64,000 nt of DNA. It comes from Caballeronia udeis. GTDB taxonomy: Bacteria > Pseudomonadota > Gammaproteobacteria > Burkholderiales > Burkholderiaceae. The DNA lies in assembly GCF_001544555.2 (NCBI RefSeq), contig NZ_FCOK02000008.1, positions 124,001 through 188,000 on the forward strand, read 5' to 3'. A model generated the notes under the pieces. That model worked only from the letters and a program-made list of their open reading frames with translations. It was not told where the DNA came from and ran no database searches. The translations under genes were made by a program, and so were the position numbers. Positions 57,503-64,000 of this stretch are shown piece after piece; the first letter of the stretch is position 1, and every line of letters begins with the position of its first letter.

Positions 57503-59077
57503 TCAAACTATCTCTGCCCGCTTGGATGGCAGTTCTGGGAGATCGACCATGACAGGTGCGCCAGGTACCGTACAGCCTTGAGAGCAGCATTTTCCGGGCT
57601 GGGTATTCCGGGTGATCGCGCGATCCGGATCCTCCGTCAGCCCGCGATTCAACAGTCGTTCGACGAGCTTCACTTTCGAGCCAACCGGATAGTTGCGATA
57701 GATCTCCCGCTTCATCGCTTCCGGCGAACCTCCTCCGTGGAGACTGATAACTGAATACCATCCACCCTGATAAGAGGCGGTCAGGTCCTCGACGAATCGG
57801 GCGGTCTCGATCCTCTTGTCGTACGGAATGTCCGGGTTTGCGCGCAGGACGTCCTGCAGCGTGGCCGCGGTCAGCGGGTTGTGGTCTTCGTCGGGCCCCG
57901 GCAGGGCAACGATAAGGCCACCCGAGACGTAGTGAGCGATCTTGTGCATGTCATAGATTTGCGTCGCCAGCAGCAGCTTGCCGATGTTGGAGAAAACGTG
58001 ATCAGGGACAAAGCTCTGCGCCGCCTTGTCCTGCGTTGCATACACTGAGGCTGCGACGCCGCACGCATAAAAGCCTTCTGTGATCTTGATGAGCTCAACC
58101 ATCTGGTCACGCAGGTGGTGTTCCTCACCCGGATCGAAACCATTCGCTTCGCACATGAGGGCTCCCGCGCCGATCAGCAGGTCGCCGAAACCTGCCCGTG
58201 CACCGATGCAGCTATGCCGGTGATGGGTCGCGTAGTTATAGGTCATATAGCCGCTGTGCTCCCAATCACCCGCGTAGAACACGCGGTCCCAAGGCACGAA
58301 CACATCCTGGAAGACCACGACGCCCGTCGACTGGCCGTACTTGTTCGAGAACAGTGCCGCCTTCTCGCCGGGCCGGCCTGCGGGGCGCGCGATGATCGTG
58401 ACGCCGTCCGCATCGACTGGAACAGCGCAGCACACCGCGAAATCTGCGTCTTCCTTGCCCATGTTCCGGCACGGCATGACGAGGAACTCATGCATGTACG
58501 GCGCCCCGGTGACAATGGCTTTCGTGCCGGAAATCCGAATGCCCCTGCCATCACGATGTGTGATGTGAACGTAAGCATCGAGATTGCCCTGCTGGTGAGG
58601 TTTCTTGCTGCGATCGCCCTTTGCATCGGTCATCGCGACACCCAGTGTCAGGTCGCGGTCTTGTACGTCGTGCAGATAAGCGGTGAAGCGATCGCGATGT
58701 TCGGTCGTACCCTTTGCGTCGTCGAGCCGTGCTGAGACCTGATGAATCGCGTTGAGTGCGTCGTGCGTCAGATAGCGTTGTGCACATCCAGTCTCCTGGC
58801 ACACCAGACGGACCGCTTCGAGCTTGTTCAGCAAGTCGCCACTGCTGGTGTTGATATGCAGAAGGCGATTGACCGTTTTGCCGCTGCTGCCCTGAGTAGC
58901 TGTCATGATCGGCTCGAACTCCGCTCGTAGCGCGTAGTCGTAAGTCAAACCCACGGCATTGACGCCGGGCCGGAATGCCGGTTCGTCAACCACCGACTCA
59001 ACGCGCCGGCCATCGACAAAAACCTTCGGACGATACTGACGGAGCGACTCTTCGTAGTCGTGTGCGGACATCAACAT
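57503..59077 (-). CDS. 4-hydroxybutyryl-CoA dehydratase / HpaB-family flavoprotein
   Basis: This 524-residue protein belongs to the family of 4-hydroxybutyryl-CoA dehydratase/vinylacetyl-CoA isomerase and 4-hydroxyphenylacetate 3-monooxygenase. Shared segments are RDLTLGVAMTDAKGDR, SGTKAIVTGAPYMHE, GVVVFQDVFVPWDRVF and the HHRHS motif before AGFGDLLIGA. Compared with the clostridial dehydratase, Cys99 and His292 are kept (Cys98, His286) but Cys103 is Tyr102 and Cys299 is Ala293, so a [4Fe-4S] cluster is doubtful. It may be an FAD enzyme with another reaction. AGGAG precedes the ATG. It diverges from a TetR gene across a palindromic operator. Confidence 0.85.
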   Translation of the reverse strand: MLMSAHDYEESLRQYRPKVFVDGRRVESVVDEPAFRPGVNAVGLTYDYALRAEFEPIMTATQGSSGKTVNRLLHINTSSGDLLNKLEAVRLVCQETGCAQRYLTHDALNAIHQVSARLDDAKGTTEHRDRFTAYLHDVQDRDLTLGVAMTDAKGDRSKKPHQQGNLDAYVHITHRDGRGIRISGTKAIVTGAPYMHEFLVMPCRNMGKEDADFAVCCAVPVDADGVTIIARPAGRPGEKAALFSNKYGQSTGVVVFQDVFVPWDRVFYAGDWEHSGYMTYNYATHHRHSCIGARAGFGDLLIGAGALMCEANGFDPGEEHHLRDQMVELIKITEGFYACGVAASVYATQDKAAQSFVPDHVFSNIGKLLLATQIYDMHKIAHYVSGGLIVALPGPDEDHNPLTAATLQDVLRANPDIPYDKRIETARFVEDLTASYQGGWYSVISLHGGGSPEAMKREIYRNYPVGSKVKLVERLLNRGLTEDPDRAITRNTQPGKCCSQGCTVPGAPVMVDLPELPSKRAEIV

Positions 59078-59114
59078 GTGGGGTCTCCTGTGGAGTGATT
59101 GAACATGGTTAATT

Positions 59115-59137
59115 TAAATTAAACACTGTTTAATTTA
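59115..59137. promoter_or_regulatory. TetR-type palindromic operator
   Basis: TAAATTAAAC and GTTTAATTTA form a perfect 10-base inverted repeat with a three-base centre. It lies 38 bases before the dehydratase-family gene and 52 bases before the divergent TetR gene, so a bound repressor would cover both promoters. The A+T-rich sequence stands out from its surroundings. Confidence 0.8.
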
Positions 59138-59188
59138 TTGTCAAGTGTTTGATTCCGTGCGACGATGTGCACCATTGAAAGGAAAACC

Positions 59189-59839
59189 ATGAACCTTGCG
59201 GAAGATGAACGAGCACAACAGCGCCGCGATCGGCAGGCGGTAGTGAGTGACGCCAAACGGGCGCATATCCTGTCTGCTGCGCGAGAGGTGTTCGAGGAAC
59301 GCGGTCTGGATGGGGCGAGCATTCGCGAGATAGCCAAGCGCGCGGGCTACACGCCGGGCGCGATCTATTCCTACTTTGATGCGAAGGAAGAAATCTACGG
59401 AGCGCTGCTGGGTGAATCGCTGGAGCGCTTGAATCATGTCGTGGCTGACGAGGTCAAGGGCTTGCGGTCGGTCCCGAAGCGGGCTGAGCGCGCCGCCATG
59501 GCGTTCTACGACTTCTACGCATCAAACCCGCGCGACCTTGATCTGGGTTTCTATCTTTTTGGCGGGATGCGACCCCACGGATTGACTCCCGAACTGAACG
59601 GGACCTTGAATGGCCGGCTGCGCGACTCGCTCGCGCACTTCGAAGACGCGCTGCGGGCGCTGGGTGCGACAGAACAAGTCGCACGATCGGAAGTCACCGC
59701 ATTTTTTGCGCACTGCGTCGGACTATTGATCCTGGAGAACACGCGAAGGATCAAGATGTTCCAGGAAGATTCCGCAATACTCTGCGCGGCCTATGTGTCG
59801 CAGGCGGTAGAGCGGGTCCGTTCATCAAGCAAGAAGTAA
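59189..59839 (+). CDS. TetR/AcrR-family regulator
   Basis: This regulator of about 216 residues has a TetR DNA-binding domain at about residues 20-70 (HILSAAREVFEERGLDGASI, REIAKRAGYTPGAIYSYFDAKEEIYG) and a helical ligand domain after it. The ATG at 59189 has AAAGGA upstream; a start eight codons earlier is possible. It is divergent from the dehydratase/acyl-CoA synthetase operon and shares with it a perfect palindrome, so it probably represses that operon and itself until a CoA ester or substrate binds. It is followed 37 bases later by the dehydrogenase gene. Confidence 0.92.
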   Translation: MNLAEDERAQQRRDRQAVVSDAKRAHILSAAREVFEERGLDGASIREIAKRAGYTPGAIYSYFDAKEEIYGALLGESLERLNHVVADEVKGLRSVPKRAERAAMAFYDFYASNPRDLDLGFYLFGGMRPHGLTPELNGTLNGRLRDSLAHFEDALRALGATEQVARSEVTAFFAHCVGLLILENTRRIKMFQEDSAILCAAYVSQAVERVRSSSKK

Positions 59840-59876
59840 ATGTGGGCGCATCGCGCTCTATCGTTTGGAACAACTC

Positions 59877-60728
59877 ATGGCAATCGAACAAGTAGGCGTC
59901 GTTGGCGCCGGCACGATGGGAAACGGCATCGCACAGGTCCTTGCAGTTGCGGGAATCCATGTCGTCATGATCGACGTGTCCAGTGAGGCGTTGGAAAAGG
60001 GCGTTGCTACGCTGACCGGAAGCCTCGACAGGCTCGTGTCCAAAGGCAAGATCAATGCAGAGGCGCGCAATGCGGCGCTCGCCCGAATCGACACGTCTGT
60101 CGAGTATCAACGTCTCGCCACTGTCGACCTGGTCATTGAAGCGGCCACTGAAAACGCGGAACTGAAGACGCGCGTCCTGAGGCAAATCGAATCGGTTGTG
60201 CCGAGCGAAACCATCATCGCCTCCAACACGTCTTCCATCTCCATTACGGCGCTTGCGTCGACCCTGGCCGATCCTTCGCGTTTTATCGGCATGCACTTCT
60301 TCAACCCGGTGCCGCTGCTGCCTCTGGTCGAAATCATTCTCGGCTTGCAGACGAGCCATGAGACGGCTGAAGCCGTTCGCGAGCTGACCTTGCGACTCGA
60401 TAAATCACCGGTCAGCGTGAAGAATTCACCGGGCTTCGTTGTCAACCGCATCCTTGTACCGATGATCAATGAGGCGTTTTTTGTTTTGGCCGAGGGCGTC
60501 GCTACGGCGGGAGAAATCGACACCGGGATGAAGCTCGGTGCGAGTCATCCTATCGGGCCGTTGGCGTTAGCGGATCTTATCGGGCTCGATGTCTGCCTGT
60601 CGGTCATGGATGTGCTCATGAAGGACTTCGGGGACTCTAAATATCGCGCTTGTCCGCTTCTCCGGGAAATGGTTGCGGCGGGGCACCTGGGGCGCAAAAC
60701 GCGATATGGGGTCTACCGCTACGAATAG
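59877..60728 (+). CDS. 3-hydroxybutyryl-CoA dehydrogenase
   Basis: This 283-residue enzyme oxidises (S)-3-hydroxybutyryl-CoA to acetoacetyl-CoA with NAD(P). It has the nucleotide-binding GVVGAGTMGNGIAQVLAVAG, the ASNTSSIS segment, the catalytic His in GMHFFNPVPLLPLVE and the C-terminal NRILVPMINEAFFVLAEGVA and HPIGPLALADLIGLD motifs. Length equals the standard short form (Hbd/PaaH). The ATG at 59877 begins MAIEQVGVVG. It follows the TetR gene in the same direction. Together with the divergent acyl-CoA synthetase and dehydratase-family enzyme it fits a route from a hydroxyacid to acetoacetyl-CoA. Confidence 0.94.
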   Translation: MAIEQVGVVGAGTMGNGIAQVLAVAGIHVVMIDVSSEALEKGVATLTGSLDRLVSKGKINAEARNAALARIDTSVEYQRLATVDLVIEAATENAELKTRVLRQIESVVPSETIIASNTSSISITALASTLADPSRFIGMHFFNPVPLLPLVEIILGLQTSHETAEAVRELTLRLDKSPVSVKNSPGFVVNRILVPMINEAFFVLAEGVATAGEIDTGMKLGASHPIGPLALADLIGLDVCLSVMDVLMKDFGDSKYRACPLLREMVAAGHLGRKTRYGVYRYE

Positions 60729-60875
60729 AATTTGGGAAGCATTGACGCTACACGGCCTGCAACATGTGCGCGAGCAAGACGTTGCAAATTGCGGCCGCGA
60801 AGTGTCACATGACCCGTACCCCGGTAAAGAAAGGGGCTAGGAAAGTGAAAACGTAGGGAATCCAAGCACCCGACA

Positions 60876-61460
60876 TCAAGCTTTTTCGGAATCAGCTTTA
60901 TCTTCAAATGTCAGGTTGATCAACGCGTCAATGAAGTTTTTCCTTGCCGCATCATCGAGCGGTCGGAGGCCCAAAATTTCGTCGAACCACAGTCCTTCAA
61001 CCGCAAAACGTATCAGTTGAGCCGTGGTTTCGGAAAGTCCGTCAGCTCGGAACCATTCGGCCCATTTGTCCAGGTGGCTACCGTATGTCTCGATGAGGGC
61101 CGGTTCGATTATCAGGCTTCTTATGAGCGCTTTTGAGGAAGATCCGCCGCCAGTCCATCGTTCATCGAAGCTTGTGCGGATGTATGCGCGCGCCCATGTG
61201 CCCTTACTCGAATCGTTACCGACCTCTTTGCGAACCCATAGTTCGAATTGGCTGACTTCATATTCGAGCACGCCTCTTAACAACGCAGTCTTCGTCGGGA
61301 AATGATAGAGCAGCCCTCCTTTACTCACGCCGGCTGCCGCGGCCACCTCGGCCAAGGTCAGGGAAAACAACCCCTTCGCCCCAACAATCTCTTCGGTTGC
61401 CTTGAAAAGCTTGAGCTTCGTTGCGTCTATCGCGTCCGTTCGGCTGTTTAGATCGTCCAA
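60876..61460 (-). CDS. TetR-family regulator
   Basis: This 194-residue regulator has the TetR helix-turn-helix at about residues 15-62 (ATEEIVGAKGLFSLTLAEVA, AGVSKGGLLYHFPTKTALLRGV) and a C-terminal domain of the kind found with multidrug or hydrophobic-ligand repressors. The start is a TTG at 61460 with GGAG six bases upstream. It diverges from the DUF1329 gene, and two related 24-base palindromes lie between them, which makes it the likely repressor of the DUF1329-DUF1302 pair. Confidence 0.9.
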   Translation of the reverse strand: MDDLNSRTDAIDATKLKLFKATEEIVGAKGLFSLTLAEVAAAAGVSKGGLLYHFPTKTALLRGVLEYEVSQFELWVRKEVGNDSSKGTWARAYIRTSFDERWTGGGSSSKALIRSLIIEPALIETYGSHLDKWAEWFRADGLSETTAQLIRFAVEGLWFDEILGLRPLDDAARKNFIDALINLTFEDKADSEKA

Positions 61461-61575
61461 AGTATCTCCATGTCTTAGTTGCTTACCTAGGATGCCGCAT
61501 TCTTGAGCGTCCGCCTTGTCCCCGTGCTGCGACTGTCGTAGTCAGTGTGCATCGGGGACCGCCGCGAGGAATTAT

Positions 61576-61599
61576 ACTGAACCGGCCAGCCGGTGCAGT
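61576..61599. promoter_or_regulatory. Candidate TetR operator, copy 1 (imperfect)
   Basis: A 24-base palindrome with half-sites ACTGAACCGG and CCGGTGCAGT around a four-base centre. It matches the perfect copy 69 bases to the right at the outer ACTG/CAGT and inner ACCG/CGGT positions, with one mismatched pair. It lies about 115 bases upstream of the TetR start. Confidence 0.7.
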
Positions 61600-61644
61600 T
61601 TGCGAAGCCTTAAAAAATGGCTTTGCGTTTTTTTTGTTTTGGTT

Positions 61645-61668
61645 ACTGTACCGGCTGGACGGTACAGT
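61645..61668. promoter_or_regulatory. Candidate TetR operator, copy 2 (perfect)
   Basis: A 24-base palindrome with perfect arms ACTGTACCG and CGGTACAGT around a six-base centre, on the DUF1329 side of the divergent region. The same length and half-site sequence as the copy at 61576 indicate one protein binding both. ACTGTACC half-sites of this kind are common for TetR-family repressors. Confidence 0.75.
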
Positions 61669-61830
61669 CACTTTCCGCCCAGTTGTCGAAGGCAATTTAT
61701 AAGAGGAATTTGCATTGCAAGCAGGGTGTACGGAGCGCTTGCAATTGATCGTATTTTCGCATTGCAGGGGCGCCGACCAAGCGCTCTCGAACCGCACTGC
61801 AACTGACTTTCTCTCCTCAGGAGCTGTTCT

Positions 61831-63183
61831 ATGCGCTACTTACGCGAGTCAATGATCACGGTCGCGATAACTGTTCTTTTAGGCCATGCCTACCCAAGCC
61901 GGGCAGCTAGCCCCGGAACCGACGAGCCAGCGAAAGACGCCGGTTCTATTCCTGCATTTTCAGGAATGGGAAAGCCGCTTCCAGGGTGGGCCTACGGCAA
62001 ACTCCGCGAAGACTATTGGAAGTACAAATCGGAGCAACCTCTTTTTGTCATCGACGCGTCGAATGTGGACAAGTACGCCGACAGATTGACCCCGGGTCAA
62101 ATTGCGATGCTCAAGCAGGTAGCTGGATACACGATGCCTGTGTACCCGACGCACCGCGAGTGCGGTCGACCAGATTTCGTCGAGCAAAATACAAAAGAGG
62201 GCGCTGGGAAAGCGTCAATCGCTTCGGATGGTTGGTCGTTAGAAAACGCCGTCCTCCCGAGTGTGCCTTTCCCTGCCCCGGTGTCTGGTATCCAGGCGAT
62301 GTGGAATTTCTTGATGCGATATCAGGGTGTCGGCGTCGAATGGCCAACGGGCTACACCGTAGTTTCTCCTCGTCCCGGGTCTGATGCGCCAATCATCACC
62401 CGCTGGAATCAGCTCTTATATTTTCCCTGGGCAGAAAAAGGTCAGCATTCACCTCAAGACGCCAAGGGCCTTTATAACGGCGCCTATTACTTATATTCCG
62501 ATCCCGCTGCGCTAGCCGGGCAAGGGACGATGCAACGCTATTACTTCAACAAGGATGCGGACACGTACTACTACTTTACCGGTCAACGTCGCGTACGCCG
62601 TCTGCCTTCCTACGCCTACGATGCACCGCTTATAGGATACGAAAATCAGTACCCAGCTGATATCTCCTTCATTTTCTATGGGAATCCAGACAGATTCGAC
62701 TGGAAGCTGGTCGGAAAGAAAGAGATATATGTTCCCTACAACGGTTTCGCGATCCAAAACTTCACGGCCAAGTTGACCGACGCTACCGGGCCGAAGTTTG
62801 TGCAACCCTCCATGAGACGATATGAGTTGCATCGGGTCTGGGAGATTGAGGGCACGGTGAAAGCGGGAGTGCGGCATTCGACACCGAAAAAGACTTTATA
62901 TCTTGATGAAGACAGCTGGATTGCAGCGGTAGGTGACGATTTCGATGGTCAGGGGAAGATATGGAAGGTCAAGGAAAATTACATCACGCCTGAATGGGAT
63001 CTCGGCGCCTGTGGCTCCGCCGCCTCTATTTACAACGATCTGACTAGCGGCCGATATGTCTTCGACGAAACTGTGGTCGGAACTGGCAAAGATCTCAAAT
63101 TTTTCCCCCCGGGTTCTGACGATTCCCGGCTGAACGACAGCTTTTTTACAGGTGAGAATCTCGGCGCAATTAGCGACCGTTAG
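61831..63183 (+). CDS. DUF1329 family outer-membrane-associated protein
   Basis: This 450-residue protein belongs to the DUF1329 family. A signal peptide covers about residues 1-25 (ending near PSRA). Typical segments are PGWAYGKLREDYWKYKSE, YPTHRECGRPDFVEQNTK, PVSGIQAMWNFLMRYQGVG and QRRVRRLPSYAYDAPL. DUF1329 genes occur beside DUF1302 genes, often with RND-type exporters, in degraders of steroids, aromatics and other hydrophobic compounds; the exact role is not established. AGGAG precedes the ATG. Codon use is visibly less G/C-biased than in genes to the left, suggesting a different origin. Confidence 0.92.
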   Translation: MRYLRESMITVAITVLLGHAYPSRAASPGTDEPAKDAGSIPAFSGMGKPLPGWAYGKLREDYWKYKSEQPLFVIDASNVDKYADRLTPGQIAMLKQVAGYTMPVYPTHRECGRPDFVEQNTKEGAGKASIASDGWSLENAVLPSVPFPAPVSGIQAMWNFLMRYQGVGVEWPTGYTVVSPRPGSDAPIITRWNQLLYFPWAEKGQHSPQDAKGLYNGAYYLYSDPAALAGQGTMQRYYFNKDADTYYYFTGQRRVRRLPSYAYDAPLIGYENQYPADISFIFYGNPDRFDWKLVGKKEIYVPYNGFAIQNFTAKLTDATGPKFVQPSMRRYELHRVWEIEGTVKAGVRHSTPKKTLYLDEDSWIAAVGDDFDGQGKIWKVKENYITPEWDLGACGSAASIYNDLTSGRYVFDETVVGTGKDLKFFPPGSDDSRLNDSFFTGENLGAISDR

Positions 63184-63278
63184 TCATCTAAATTTATATT
63201 TTATTTATAGGTTATACGAAGTAATGGATTGATCTGTTTAATTAATTTAGTTGTCCTACTGGCATAGGGGAGGTGATC

Positions 63279-64000
63279 ATGAAAAACAAAAAGATTTGTC
63301 TCTGCGGGACGTTTGCGTTGGGGATCGTCGCATCAGGACAAGCCGGTGCCTATACGTTTGACACTGGACTCGGGGATCTCACTGGGTCATGGGTGTCGAA
63401 CATAACTGCCGGAGCGGGGATTCGTACTAAAGCCCCCAGTTGTGCTCTGACGGGCGACCCGAACGCGAACGGCTGCGGTAGCGCAGCCAACACGGCCCAG
63501 TGGGCCAACGGCGACGAGGGTGACCTTAATTACGGTAAAGGTCATGCATTCACCGGCTACACCAGCGTGACGAGTGAACTGCTGATGTTGATGCCAAACG
63601 AAGGTTACAAGTTCCTGATCCGCGGCACGGCGATGTATGACTTTCTCGCAGACAGCACCGATCGCACGTCGCTTTCATCCGCAGCAAAGAGCCAGGCGGT
63701 GTACAACGTCGAGCTGCTCGACCTGTGGGCGGAAAAGGACTTCCAGATTGCCGACCAGCGTGCTCACGTACGGCTCGGCAACCAGGTGATCAATTGGGGA
63801 GAAAGCTATTTCGCGTCGGGTGGTATCAACGCGACCAACTCGCTCGACATCCAGAAGTTGCTCATTCCCGGCACACAGCTGAAACAGGCGCTCCTGCCTG
63901 CACCGATGATCAGCTTCGCGAGTAGCTTGCCGGCTGGCTTCTCGACTGAGGACTACTACCAATTTCAGTGGAACGGCAACAGATATCCGCCCGTCGGCAC
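63279..64000 (+). CDS. DUF1302 family protein, partial at right edge
   Basis: The first 240 residues of a DUF1302 protein are visible; the gene continues past the window. A signal peptide ends near SGQAGA (about residue 23). The mature start YTFDTGLGDLTGSWVSNITAGAGIRTKAPS and the segment ARVRLGNQVINWGES-like (AHVRLGNQVINWGESYF) are typical. DUF1302 members are predicted outer-membrane beta-barrels and may form channels for hydrophobic substrates together with DUF1329 partners. GGGGAGGTGATC gives a strong ribosome site. The 95 bases after the DUF1329 gene are A+T-rich. Confidence 0.92.
   Translation, partial: MKNKKICLCGTFALGIVASGQAGAYTFDTGLGDLTGSWVSNITAGAGIRTKAPSCALTGDPNANGCGSAANTAQWANGDEGDLNYGKGHAFTGYTSVTSELLMLMPNEGYKFLIRGTAMYDFLADSTDRTSLSSAAKSQAVYNVELLDLWAEKDFQIADQRAHVRLGNQVINWGESYFASGGINATNSLDIQKLLIPGTQLKQALLPAPMISFASSLPAGFSTEDYYQFQWNGNRYPPVG

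Overview
The window looks like a chromosome segment of a Burkholderiaceae betaproteobacterium, probably Paraburkholderia or Caballeronia. The reasons are the high G+C, the dense operons with ATGA start/stop overlaps, a complete Burkholderia-style type VI secretion cluster, the 1,624-residue NAD-dependent glutamate dehydrogenase, and the many ABC/AraC/MocR/TetR modules. No rRNA, tRNA or CRISPR array was seen.

1-2.9 kb: an edge fragment, an unrecognised 595-residue protein with amphipathic/hydrophobic stretches (a possible T6SS effector), and repeat-rich intergenic DNA. 2.9-27.8 kb: one long plus-strand T6SS operon holding all 13 core components in the order tssB, tssC, hcp, tssE, tssF, tssG, tssH, vgrG, MORN-repeat protein, PAAR-like protein, [small membrane protein, amino-acid binding protein, DAACS carrier, Asp/Glu racemase, second DAACS carrier], tssJ, tssK, tssL, tssM, tssA. 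The bracketed amino-acid uptake/racemisation block is the most unusual part: it lies inside the operon and its last gene overlaps tssJ by ATGA.

27.9-35.9 kb: a D-xylose locus. galM and the AraC/XylR-type regulator run leftward; xylA and xylFGH run rightward. The xylA and xylF promoters share an identical 14-base box plus a second box and a -10-like element at exactly the same spacings, a strong candidate XylR operator. 36-43.2 kb: NAD-glutamate dehydrogenase, convergent with the threonine-degradation pair kbl-tdh; a 36-base palindrome separates them. 43.5-47.8 kb: a basic-amino-acid ABC transporter (two permeases, ATPase, a GlxA/ArgR-like AraC regulator, binding protein).

48.2-55.5 kb: a mixed accessory stretch with a YdjM-like membrane protein, a small hydrophobic protein, fused remnants of a superoxide dismutase and an alpha/beta hydrolase, a serine beta-lactamase-like protein, a LivJ-type binding protein with a DadA-like FAD enzyme under a divergent MocR regulator with clear repeat operators, and a frameshifted lipocalin-like pseudogene.

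55.5-64 kb: a catabolic region. A PrpE-type acyl-CoA synthetase and a 4-hydroxybutyryl-CoA-dehydratase-family flavoprotein (lacking two of the four expected Fe-S ligands) diverge from a TetR regulator and a 3-hydroxybutyryl-CoA dehydrogenase. A second TetR gene with two matching palindromic operators faces a DUF1329-DUF1302 pair that runs off the right edge.
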